A DNA stretch of 64,000 nt from Sphingosinithalassobacter tenebrarum (GTDB lineage Bacteria; Pseudomonadota; Alphaproteobacteria; Sphingomonadales; Sphingomonadaceae): assembly GCF_011057975.1 (NCBI RefSeq), contig NZ_CP049109.1:3379001-3443000 (forward strand). The letters run 5' to 3'. Position 1 is the stretch's first letter; each line of letters starts with the position of its first letter. Below the pieces are notes generated by a model, which saw only the letters and a list, made by a program, of their open reading frames with translations, was not told where the DNA came from and ran no database searches. This document shows, piece by piece, positions 56,693-64,000 of the stretch. The translations under genes and the position numbers were made by a program.

Positions 56693-57657
56693 GCCGACCT
56701 CCGCATCCGCAGCAGCAGCGCGAAGAAGAAGGGCGTGCCGATCAGCGCCATCGCGACGCCGAGCCGGATTTCGCTCGCGCCGGGGGCAAGGCGGACGAGG
56801 CTGTCCGCCGCGAGCACCAGCACCGCGCCGCCCAATGCGCTGGGCACGAGCAGCGCCGAGGGACGCGCGCCGACCAGCGGACGGAGCAGATGCGGCACGA
56901 TCAGCCCGACAAAGCCCACGACGCCAGTGACCGCCACGCTCGCGCCGACCGACAGGCCGGTGCCGAGGACGACGAGCATCTGGGTTTGCCGGAGATTGAG
57001 CCCCATCGTCCGCGCCGCGTCTTCGCCGAGCGTCAGCGCGTCGAGCGCGCGGCCCGTGCAAAGCAGCAGGCCGCAGCCGATGGCGATGAAGGGCAGCGCG
57101 AGCGTCGCTTCGTCGAAGCTGCGATCGGTGAGCGAGCCCATGATCCAGTCGATGATCTCGGCGGTCGCCCAGGGATTGGGCGCGATCGAGATGAGGAACG
57201 AAGTGAGCGCGCCGGCGATGCTGGCGAGCACGGTGCCCGCGAGGATGAAGGCGACTGCGCTGTGCGTATGCCAGGCGAGCGCGGCGAGCAGCAGCATCGC
57301 CCCGCACGCCGCCGCCATCGCGCAGGCGAAGACGAGCAGCGGCGACGTCGCCGAAAGGAGGAGGATCGCCGCGACCGCGCCCAGCGCGCCGCTGGAGGAA
57401 ATGCCGACGACGGCGGGGTCGGCGAGCGGGTTGCGCAGATACCCCTGCAGCACCGCACCCGACAGGCCGAGCGCGGCGCCGATGCCGACTCCGAGCAGCG
57501 CGCGCGGGAGGCGCAGCTCGCTGACGATCAGCCAGCGCGGGTCGCCTTCCAGCCACCAGCTGCCGAGCGGCACCCACACCTTGCCCGCCATCAGCGAGGC
57601 GAGAAACAACAGCGCCACCAGCGCGGAAAGACCGATGAGGAGCGGGGCGCGCTTCAC
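56683..57657 (-). CDS. btuC: ABC transporter permease, BtuC/FecCD type
   Basis: This 324-residue permease starts at GTG 57657 and has about ten membrane segments. FecCD signatures are present: RLPRALLGVGIGAALGLSGAVLQGYLRNPLADPAVVGISSSGA and VTGVVGFVGLIVPHLLRPLVG. Its start overlaps the end of the binding-protein gene by 4 bases (GTGA). Confidence 0.9.
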   Translation of the reverse strand: MKRAPLLIGLSALVALLFLASLMAGKVWVPLGSWWLEGDPRWLIVSELRLPRALLGVGIGAALGLSGAVLQGYLRNPLADPAVVGISSSGALGAVAAILLLSATSPLLVFACAMAAACGAMLLLAALAWHTHSAVAFILAGTVLASIAGALTSFLISIAPNPWATAEIIDWIMGSLTDRSFDEATLALPFIAIGCGLLLCTGRALDALTLGEDAARTMGLNLRQTQMLVVLGTGLSVGASVAVTGVVGFVGLIVPHLLRPLVGARPSALLVPSALGGAVLVLAADSLVRLAPGASEIRLGVAMALIGTPFFFALLLRMRRSAWI

Positions 57658-58466
57658 ATCAGGTTCCTGCGGACCTGCGCGAGCCGGGTCATGGCATCGG
57701 CGATCACCGGCCCGCCGCAATTGACCAGGCGGCGCGGGAACTGCGCCTGCACGACGCGGCCGCCCATTCGCGACAGGACTCGCGCGCGGATCTGCGCAGC
57801 GCGCGAGGTGGCGGCGCGGCCGGGTTCGTCGGGGACGAGCATGACACGCGGCGGATCGGCGATGACATGCTCGGCGGGAAGATAGCCGGTGAATTGGAGG
57901 CCATAATCGGCGGCGGCGTCGCGAAAGCCAGCGCGGCCGAGCATTTCGTGGAGCAACGTCCCGTCACCCGAGACGAGATTGCCGCCGATCCAGGCGAGCG
58001 CCGGGACGGGTTGCGTGTCGGGTGTCGCGGCGGAGGCGATCGCGGTCTCGATACGCTGGACCATCGCCTCGCCCGCGGCGGGGGCATCCACGGCCTTTGC
58101 CAGCTCGCGCACCTGCGCTTCGCTCGCGGCGATGGTGGCGGGGGAATCGAGATAGAGGACGTCGAGCCCGGCACGGGCATAGGCGGCACGCGTCGAAGGC
58201 GCGGTGAAGCTGCTCGCGATCACCAGTTCGGGCCGCATCGCGATGATTTCCTCGGCGGTGCCGCGCGTGGTGCGGAATTGCGCGGCGGTCTCTGCCGGGA
58301 TCGAGCTGGCCATCGGATCGGCCGAATAATGGCTGATCGCGGCGATCCGCCGCGGGGGGACGAGCTCGACCAGTATCGCGTCGGCGCAGGGGTTGGTCGA
58401 GACGATGCCGCCGGTCGGGGCGGGCTGGCTGGTGCAGGCGGAAAGCAGGAGGGCGGCGGCGACCAC
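57654..58466 (-). CDS. btuF: Periplasmic B12-binding lipoprotein (BtuF type), start probably disrupted by a repeat
   Basis: The mature domain runs GIVSTNPCADAILVELVPPRRIAAISHYSADPM to the end and matches BtuF/FecB binding proteins. The signal reads RRLVVAAALLLSAC (lipobox Cys). A normal start would be ATG just before it, but the codon at that place is CAC, and the DNA upstream (58470-58622) is dispersed repeat. Possible starts are TTG 58469 or GTG 58466, both too close to GGAGG, or the ATG at 58652 coupled to btuB (TGATG), which adds about 60 residues before the signal. The start given here is the least certain of the window. Confidence 0.7.
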   Translation of the reverse strand: MVAAALLLSACTSQPAPTGGIVSTNPCADAILVELVPPRRIAAISHYSADPMASSIPAETAAQFRTTRGTAEEIIAMRPELVIASSFTAPSTRAAYARAGLDVLYLDSPATIAASEAQVRELAKAVDAPAAGEAMVQRIETAIASAATPDTQPVPALAWIGGNLVSGDGTLLHEMLGRAGFRDAAADYGLQFTGYLPAEHVIADPPRVMLVPDEPGRAATSRAAQIRARVLSRMGGRVVQAQFPRRLVNCGGPVIADAMTRLAQVRRNLM

Positions 58467-58469
58467 CAA

Positions 58470-58622
58470 CCTCCGTTTGTGTCGAGCAGGCTTCGAGCGC
58501 AGTCGAGAAACCGTGTCGAGACACGCCGGACGGGGTTCTCGACGGGCGCCATCTCGACAGGCTCGATGGCTGCTCGAACCGAACGGGTAATGTGCCGTGC
58601 CTCCCCTCCCTGAAAGGGAGGG
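58470..58622. repeat. Repeat insertion at the 5' end of btuF
   Basis: The interval carries TTCGAGC/CTCGAC units like those at 49320-49432 (for example CTCGACAGGCTCGATGG at 58554-58570) and a CTCCCCTCCCTGAAAGGGAG unit at 58604-58623 like the family at 46079-46208. Both families lie in the place where the btuF start and ribosome-binding site are expected. Confidence 0.65.
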
Positions 58623-58651
58623 AAGGAAGGAAAGGCTGACCCTCTCTGGCA

Positions 58652-60493
58652 TCAATCCAGCCGCAACCGGACGCCGGCATATGCCGCGCGGCCATAGGTG
58701 CTGTAGCCGCTCACCACTTCATAGTCTTCGTCGGTGAGGTTTTCGACGCGGCCGTAGATCGCGATGCGATCGGTCAGCGGCATTTCGGCGCGGATGCTCG
58801 CCAGCGCATAGCCGTCGAGCCGTGTGGTGTTGGCGGCATTGTCATAGCTGTCGCCGACGATCGACACCGTCCCGCCGAGCTTGAGGCCGAAGGGGCTTTC
58901 CCAGTCGGCCGAGACGCTTGCGATATCCTTCGGCCGCCGCGCGAGATCGTTGCCGACATAGCCCGCCGAGCGGTTTTCGGCGTCGGTATAGGTATAGTTG
59001 CCGGTGAAGGTCAGCCGGTCGTTCGGGCGGATTTCGACTTCGAGTTCGACGCCTTCGGCACGGGTCCGCGCGATATTGGCATAAGTGTAGGTGACGCTGT
59101 CGAAATCGATCTGGTTGGTGGTGTCGCGCTGGAACCAGGTCGCGCCTAGCGAAAGCTTGCCGTCGACCAGATCCTGCCGTGCGCCGACTTCCCAGCTGTC
59201 GGCGGTTTCCGGCTCGAGCGTGGCCGTGCCGTAATAGGGCGCATAGAGCTGATAGAGCGTCGGCGCCTTGAAGCCTTCGCCATAGCTGGCGTGAAGCCGG
59301 GTGCCCGGCATCGGGCTGTAGGCCACGTTCGCGCCCCAGGTGACATGGCCGCCGAAACCGCTGTGATCGTCATTGCGCACGCCCGCGGTGATCGCGAGGC
59401 CCATCATCGGCGTGACGATCGCTTCGCCATAGACGCTGGTGATGTTGGCGCTGAACGTCGCGGCGCCATCGTAGAAGCGCTGATTGTCCTGATCGGCGCC
59501 GATCACCAGCCGCGCCATCGGCGCGCCGATCTGGCCCTGATAGGAATAATGCTCGCTGCGTCCGCGATAGAGATAGAGCGGCGCCGCGCTGACGGTGGGA
59601 TCGTAATTGTCGCGATTGATGTCCGCGATCGAAAAGCCGATGCGGTGCGTCGTCGGCCCGAAATCGCCGGTCAGCCCGGCATAGCCGTAAAGCTCCTGCG
59701 CGGTCGAATATTCCTCGGTATCGGCGAAGGCGTAGGTCGGCGCCGGAAACCCGTCGAGTTCGAGCTTGCTGTCGGCCCAGTAGCCGCGCAGCTCCGCACG
59801 CAGATTGGGGGTGATCCGCGCCTTCAGGCGACCGCTGGCGCCATATTGGCGATAGCCGTCCGCTTCGGTCCCGCTCGCCGCCTGCGAAATTCCGTCGGTG
59901 CGGAAATAGCCGCCGGTGAGCGCGCCCTGGATATCGCTGCTGCCGCCCATGATCGTCGCGTTGGTCGAAACCTGATCGGCGTAGCCGTACTCGGCATTGG
60001 CGCGGGCATGGAAGCCGTCAGTAGGGGTTTCGGTGACGACATTGACGACACCGCCGATCGCCTGGCTGCCCCAGGCGACGCTGTTGGGGCCGCGCAGCAC
60101 TTCGACGCGTTCGACCGGGCCGGTGAGCAGATTGCCGAAATCATAGGCGCCGCCGGGCGAGGAAGGATCGTTGACGCGCACGCCGTCGATCAGGACGAGC
60201 GTCTGCGCATCCTCCGCGCCACGGATACGGACGGCGGTGACAGCCCCAGGGCCGCCATTGCGCGTCACGCCGACGCCGGTGGTGGTGGCGAGCAGATCGG
60301 AGAGCGACACTTTCTGCCGCGTCTCGATCGTTTCGCGGTCGAGCACGGTCACCGAACGGCCGGCTTCGCTCGCCAGCTGCGCGACGCCGGTGGCGACGAC
60401 GATCACGTCATCATCGTCGGCGCTCTGCGCATGCGCCTGCATCGCGGGCAGCAACGCCAGCGGGGTCGACAGAAACAGGAGAAATTTCTTCAT
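58652..60493 (-). CDS. btuB: TonB-dependent cobalamin receptor (BtuB type)
   Basis: This 613-residue outer-membrane receptor has a signal peptide (MKKFLLFLSTPLALLPAMQAHAQ). The plug domain shows VTVLDRETIETRQKVSLSDLLATTTGV and GVRVNDPSSPGGAYDFGNLL, a TonB-box-like DDDVIVVATG lies near the N-terminus, and the 22-strand barrel ends in a C-terminal aromatic-poor motif RLRLD. A cobalamin riboswitch lies in its leader. It is the first gene of the B12 uptake operon. Confidence 0.93.
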   Translation of the reverse strand: MKKFLLFLSTPLALLPAMQAHAQSADDDDVIVVATGVAQLASEAGRSVTVLDRETIETRQKVSLSDLLATTTGVGVTRNGGPGAVTAVRIRGAEDAQTLVLIDGVRVNDPSSPGGAYDFGNLLTGPVERVEVLRGPNSVAWGSQAIGGVVNVVTETPTDGFHARANAEYGYADQVSTNATIMGGSSDIQGALTGGYFRTDGISQAASGTEADGYRQYGASGRLKARITPNLRAELRGYWADSKLELDGFPAPTYAFADTEEYSTAQELYGYAGLTGDFGPTTHRIGFSIADINRDNYDPTVSAAPLYLYRGRSEHYSYQGQIGAPMARLVIGADQDNQRFYDGAATFSANITSVYGEAIVTPMMGLAITAGVRNDDHSGFGGHVTWGANVAYSPMPGTRLHASYGEGFKAPTLYQLYAPYYGTATLEPETADSWEVGARQDLVDGKLSLGATWFQRDTTNQIDFDSVTYTYANIARTRAEGVELEVEIRPNDRLTFTGNYTYTDAENRSAGYVGNDLARRPKDIASVSADWESPFGLKLGGTVSIVGDSYDNAANTTRLDGYALASIRAEMPLTDRIAIYGRVENLTDEDYEVVSGYSTYGRAAYAGVRLRLD

Positions 60494-60513
60494 TACAAGA
60501 CACCTCGAATAAC

Positions 60514-60545
60514 GAGTCGCCTTGCATCCTCGGCATCGGCGACTC
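60514..60545 (-). promoter_or_regulatory. Hairpin between the riboswitch and the btuB start
   Basis: On the minus strand GAGTCGCC (60545-60538) and GGCGACTC (60521-60514) form an 8-pair stem with a 16-base loop, 21 bases before the btuB ATG. No T-run follows. It could be part of a translational expression platform that hides or presents the ribosome-binding site (GAGGTG). Confidence 0.5.
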
Positions 60546-60614
60546 CCTTTTGGCGTCGCTCGCTCGAGGGTTTTCGCCTCGTTCGCCCGGTGCACCCCGC
60601 CCGCGCAAAGGAAT

Positions 60615-60812
60615 CGACCGTGAAGGGCAGGTCTCCTGGCTCCCGGGTCATCGCTGGCGGCGCCGCCTTCCCGAAGTGTCCTTCAGTGGCGAATGGCGCC
60701 GGGCTGGCCGGTTACAGTTGCGGGGGCAGCGCCGGGATTGCGGAGGCATCGCCGCCGCGCACCGGACTTCCCTTTTGATCCCTTTCGGGAACCCGTCACG
60801 CCGGGTCCTTTA
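60615..60812 (-). ncRNA. Cobalamin riboswitch
   Basis: On the minus strand the hallmark sequences are in order: a GGTTCCCGAAAGGGA stem at 60793-60777, AAAAGGGAAGTCCGGTGC at 60777-60760, the core GCCCCCGCAACTGTAACC at about 60729-60712 and the B12 box GCCAGGAGACCTGCC at 60640-60626. It lies about 130 bases upstream of btuB and should shut off the uptake genes when cobalamin is abundant. Ends are approximate. Confidence 0.93.
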
Positions 60813-60921
60813 GTCTCACGTTCCTGTCGGGGCAAGCGAAGCGAAAGAATCGATCGCTGTCGCCGAACTGTAACCTCACGCTAAGGCCGCATTTACCAGC
60901 CAAGCCTATCAAATCCGCCAT

Positions 60922-62241
60922 ATGTTTCGTGATCAGACGCATTCCGACGCACAAGAGACGCCGCCCGGAAGCTGGTTGTCCGACGCCGAGCGATCGGCGC
61001 CGCGGATCGCGCATGACCAGCCGCTGCTCGCCGCAGTCGCGCTGTTCCGGCACAACAGCGATCTTCGGCTGATGCCCGTGGTGGACGACGATCTGCGGCC
61101 CATCGGCGCGTTGTTCGAAAAGGACGTTCGCCGCCTGCTGCTCAATCCCTTCGGTCATGCGCTGCTGCGCAACCCCGCCTATGGCGAGGATCTGACGCCG
61201 CATCTCAAACCCTGTCCGACGGCGGAGATATCGCTGGGCATCGCCGATCTGATCGAGCGCTATCGCGGTTCGGGCGGTACCGACGGCATGGTGCTGACGC
61301 GGAACGGGCGGATTTTCGGCGTGATCGGCAATCGGCGGCTGGTACATCTCGCCGCCGAACGCGAAGTCCAGCTCGCGCGCGCACGAACTTCGCGCGCGCA
61401 TCGCATCGAGCGGGCGAGCGAGGGGTTCGAACGGCAAATCGGCGCGCTTGCCGAAGGGCTGGCGAAACTGTCCGGCGAAATCGAACGCAGTGCCACCGCA
61501 ACGGCATCGCGCGCTTCCACCGCCGGCGACAAGGCCGTGACGCTGGCCAGCGCCGCGTCGCAATCGAGCGACAGCCTTGCCGAAATCGCCGGCCAGGGGC
61601 GCGAGATCGCCACTGCGCTCGAGGAGATCGCACGCAACGGCGATGCCGTGGGCGCGGCGGCCGAAGCCGCCCAGCGCAGCGTCGCGGCCAGCGATCAAAG
61701 GGCGCAGGCACTGCTCCGATCGGCGGAATCGATTGACTCGGTAATCGGCCTGATCAGCGACATTTCGCGCCAGGTGAACCTGCTCGCGCTCAACGCGGCG
61801 ATCGAAGCGGCGCGCGCGGGCGATGCCGGGCGCGGCTTCACCGTCGTCGCCAATGAAGTCAAACAGCTATCGGCGCAGACCGGCAATGCCGCCCAGCGGA
61901 TTACGCGCCATATCGGCGACATGCAGACTGGCATCGGCGACGTCGCCGAAGGCCAGGCCGAAATCGCCCGCACCATCGCCACGATGGCGAACCTGGCCCA
62001 GTCGGTACGCGGCGAAGTCGCGCGGCAGGAAACCGCGACCCGCACCATCGCCCGCAATGTCGAGGAAGCGACCGAGGGGTGCAACATCATCCACAGCGAT
62101 GTCGAAGCGATCGGCGCGACATCACAGCATGCCTCGCGCGATGCCGCCGGTCTGCGCGATCTGGCGTCGCAGCTCCGGCAGGATGCGCACAGCCTGTCGG
62201 GCGAAGTGCGCGGCTTTCTCGACACGATCCGCGCCGCCTGA
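60922..62241 (+). CDS. Soluble methyl-accepting chemotaxis-like protein with an N-terminal CBS-like domain
   Basis: This 439-residue protein has no membrane segment. Residues about 30-150 resemble a CBS-pair input domain ([46 protein letters not shown]). The rest is the coiled-coil signalling domain with the MCP hairpin tip [38 protein letters not shown] split over its signature. No che genes are close. It may sense an intracellular ligand such as an adenosyl compound, which is inference only. It is divergent from the btuB riboswitch. Confidence 0.82.
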   Translation: MFRDQTHSDAQETPPGSWLSDAERSAPRIAHDQPLLAAVALFRHNSDLRLMPVVDDDLRPIGALFEKDVRRLLLNPFGHALLRNPAYGEDLTPHLKPCPTAEISLGIADLIERYRGSGGTDGMVLTRNGRIFGVIGNRRLVHLAAEREVQLARARTSRAHRIERASEGFERQIGALAEGLAKLSGEIERSATATASRASTAGDKAVTLASAASQSSDSLAEIAGQGREIATALEEIARNGDAVGAAAEAAQRSVAASDQRAQALLRSAESIDSVIGLISDISRQVNLLALNAAIEAARAGDAGRGFTVVANEVKQLSAQTGNAAQRITRHIGDMQTGIGDVAEGQAEIARTIATMANLAQSVRGEVARQETATRTIARNVEEATEGCNIIHSDVEAIGATSQHASRDAAGLRDLASQLRQDAHSLSGEVRGFLDTIRAA

Positions 62242-62265
62242 ACGACGGCGCGGATCGCGCGTGGA

Positions 62266-64000
62266 TCAGCTTTCGTCCATATTGAGCAGGCTGGCATTGC
62301 CGCCCGCGCTGGTCGTATCGACCGAAATCGCCCGCTCGGCGCAGAAACGCGGCAGATAGTTCGGACCACCGGCCTTTGGCCCGGTGCCCGACATGCCTTC
62401 GCCGCCGAACGGCTGCGACCCGACGATCGCGCCAACCATGTTGCGGTTGACGTAGAGATTGCCGATCCGTGCCAGATCCTCGGCGATTTCCGCCGACCGC
62501 GCGATGCGGCTGTGCAGCCCCATCGTCAGACCGTATTTCTTGGCGTTCACGCGTTCGATCGTTTCGGCGAGCTTGCCGCCCTTCCAGGTCGCGACGTGCA
62601 GGATCGGGCCGAACCATTCCTTGTCGAGATCGTCCATCGAATCGAGCCCGATCATCGTCGGCGGCACGAACAGCCCTTCCTCGGGCACATGCGTCGTCGC
62701 CAGCCAGCGCGGGCGCATGGTTTCGCGATAGGCCATCAGCTTGTCATAGGAGGAACGATCGATCACCGGCCCGACATCGGTCGCCGGATCGCCCGGATCG
62801 CCGATGATCAGCGTCGCCATTGCGCCCGCGATCATCTCTTCCATTTCCTCTGCGATGTCCTCCTGCAGCAGCAGCAGGCGCATCGCCGAACAACGCTGTC
62901 CGGCAGACTTGAACGCCGAGGTGATGACATCGGCCACCACCTGCTCGGGCAGCGCGGTGGAATCGACGATCATCGCGTTGATCCCGCCGGTTTCGGCGAT
63001 GAACGGAATGATCGGGCGCTCCTCGTCGACCAGGATGGTGTGCGCGATGCGCTTTGCCGTCGCCGTCGATCCGGTGAAGGCGACGCCCGCGATGCGATTG
63101 TCCGACACCAGTTCGGCGCCGACATCCGCGCCACCCGTCACCAGGTTCAACGCATCTTCGGGAATGCCGGCCGCATGCGCGATCTCGACCACCTTGCGTG
63201 CGATCGATGGGGTTTGCGGCGCGGGTTTTGCGACGACGGTGTTGCCCGTCACCAGCGCGGCGGCGTTCTGGCCCACGAAAATGGCGAGCGGGAAATTCCA
63301 CGGCGCCACCGTCGCCCAGGTGCCGCGCCCTTCCATCTTCAGCTCGTTGCGCTCGCCGGTCGGTCCGGGCAGCGTGCGCGGGGCCAGATCGGTGCGCGCC
63401 TGATAGGCGTAATAGCGGCAGAAATCGGCGGCCTCGCGCACTTCGGCCAGCGCGTCGGGAATCGATTTGAACGCTTCCTTGACGCACAGTGCCATCAGCT
63501 CGATCCGGTTTTCCTCGAGCAGGTCGGCGAAGCGTTCGAGCGTGGTCGCGCGATCATGGATCGGCGTACGCTCCCAGTCGCGATAGGCGGCCTGCGCGCG
63601 CGTGATCGCGGCATGGACATCGTCGTCGGGGGTGCGCGCCGCCTCGATCGCCTTGCGGGCGCGGCCGCTGGGGTGCAGCGGATCGGCATGCACGGCGTCG
63701 GTGCCTTCGGGTTCGAACGGCACTGCCTCGATATCGCTGGCAGTCTTGAGCAGGATCGGCCGATCCTTGAGGTCGATCCCCTGGCTGTTGCGCCAGTGAA
63801 CCATCATGTCCACCGGCAGCGGAATGCCGGGATGGCGTGTGCGCGCGACCGATTCGATATGCTCGACGGGATCGGCAAGCAGTTCTTCCTCGGACAGGCT
63901 GTCGTCGCCCATCTGGTGGACGAAGCTGGTGTTCGCGCCGTTTTCGAGCAGGCGGCGAACGAGATAGGCGAGCAGATCCTTGTGCCCGCCGACCGGCGCA
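62266..64000 (-). CDS. putA: Bifunctional proline dehydrogenase / P5C dehydrogenase, C-terminal part, cut by the right edge
   Basis: The last 577 residues are inside the window. They begin in the proline-dehydrogenase part (APVGGHKDLLAYLVRRLLENGANTSF) and contain the P5C dehydrogenase domain with WNFPLAIFVGQNAAAL, the catalytic Glu in FIAETGGINAM and Cys in SAGQRCSAMRLLLLQ. The enzyme makes glutamate from proline. A short frame starting at 63912 is an internal Met and not the real start. The C-terminus ends about 25 bases from the chemotaxis-like gene stop. Confidence 0.93.
   Translation of the reverse strand, partial: APVGGHKDLLAYLVRRLLENGANTSFVHQMGDDSLSEEELLADPVEHIESVARTRHPGIPLPVDMMVHWRNSQGIDLKDRPILLKTASDIEAVPFEPEGTDAVHADPLHPSGRARKAIEAARTPDDDVHAAITRAQAAYRDWERTPIHDRATTLERFADLLEENRIELMALCVKEAFKSIPDALAEVREAADFCRYYAYQARTDLAPRTLPGPTGERNELKMEGRGTWATVAPWNFPLAIFVGQNAAALVTGNTVVAKPAPQTPSIARKVVEIAHAAGIPEDALNLVTGGADVGAELVSDNRIAGVAFTGSTATAKRIAHTILVDEERPIIPFIAETGGINAMIVDSTALPEQVVADVITSAFKSAGQRCSAMRLLLLQEDIAEEMEEMIAGAMATLIIGDPGDPATDVGPVIDRSSYDKLMAYRETMRPRWLATTHVPEEGLFVPPTMIGLDSMDDLDKEWFGPILHVATWKGGKLAETIERVNAKKYGLTMGLHSRIARSAEIAEDLARIGNLYVNRNMVGAIVGSQPFGGEGMSGTGPKAGGPNYLPRFCAERAISVDTTSAGGNASLLNMDES

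Noticed and set aside
55913..57577. Single long frame joining btuC antiframe and btuD
   Set aside because: The part before 56692 is an Arg-rich alternative reading of the btuC gene. The ABC ATPase starts MDLSAKK at 56692.
62266..63912. Stand-alone aldehyde dehydrogenase starting at the Met at 63912
   Set aside because: The frame stays open to the window edge and encodes the APVGGHKDLLAYLVRRLLENG motif of PutA, so this Met is internal.

Overview
The window is GC-rich, densely coded chromosomal DNA of an alphaproteobacterium, most likely a sphingomonad (family Sphingomonadaceae or a close relative). The evidence is the cell-cycle regulator CtrA with GANTC sites in its promoter, a PhoK/PafA-type alkaline phosphatase, an L/F-type Bpt transferase, protein sequences typical of the group, and intergenic repeats built on a GCTGAGCCTGTCGAAG core. 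No rRNA, tRNA, CRISPR array, integrase or transposase was found, so this is core chromosome carrying short dispersed repeats.

Left part (1-12.7 kb, almost all minus strand): the str and S10/spc ribosomal operons in the order rpsL, rpsG, fusA, tuf, [three small envelope genes], rpsJ, rplC, rplD, rplW, rplB, rpsS, rplV, rpsC, rplP, rpmC, rpsQ, rplN, rplX, rplE (cut by the left edge). The rpsL promoter is followed by a terminator-like hairpin in the leader. tuf ends at a strong terminator. rpsJ is separated from rplC by a 335-base structured gap. S12 carries Arg at position 88.

Middle part (12.7-45 kb): housekeeping and envelope genes on both strands. These include a bactofilin, MAPEG and GFA proteins, a frameshifted membrane gene, dihydrolipoyl dehydrogenase (lpdA) and pyruvate dehydrogenase E2 (pdhC), an RluA-type pseudouridine synthase with ArfB, a free Met-R-sulfoxide reductase, an RcnB-like protein, an M28 peptidase and a stress protein. 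Then follow an ECF42-type sigma factor with its DGPF partner and an apparent target promoter, an AI-2E family permease, ctrA, a GNAT/cupin pair, an amidohydrolase, ilvA, bpt, a three-gene ATP-grasp/alpha-E/transglutaminase-like cluster, a DsbD-type reductase and a PhoK-like phosphatase.

Right part (45-64 kb): a minus-strand run from a cobalamin riboswitch through the B12 uptake genes (TonB receptor, binding protein, permease, ATPase) and then mmsA. mmsA is followed by a six-gene block (membrane protein, Rid protein, two NodB-type deacetylases, two lipoproteins) whose five junctions are all 4-base overlaps. After that come an acyl-CoA dehydrogenase, a 3-hydroxyisobutyryl-CoA hydrolase, an enoyl-CoA hydratase and mmsB, which with mmsA form the valine degradation pathway. 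A soluble chemotaxis-like receptor and the C-terminal part of PutA close the window.

The points most worth checking are: the six-gene deacetylase/lipoprotein block; a two-copy dispersed element placed just behind stop codons (31.4 kb and 48.2 kb); inverted-pair intergenic repeats, one of which seems to have removed the start codon of the B12-binding protein gene; and a transglutaminase-like protein lacking its catalytic Cys and His.
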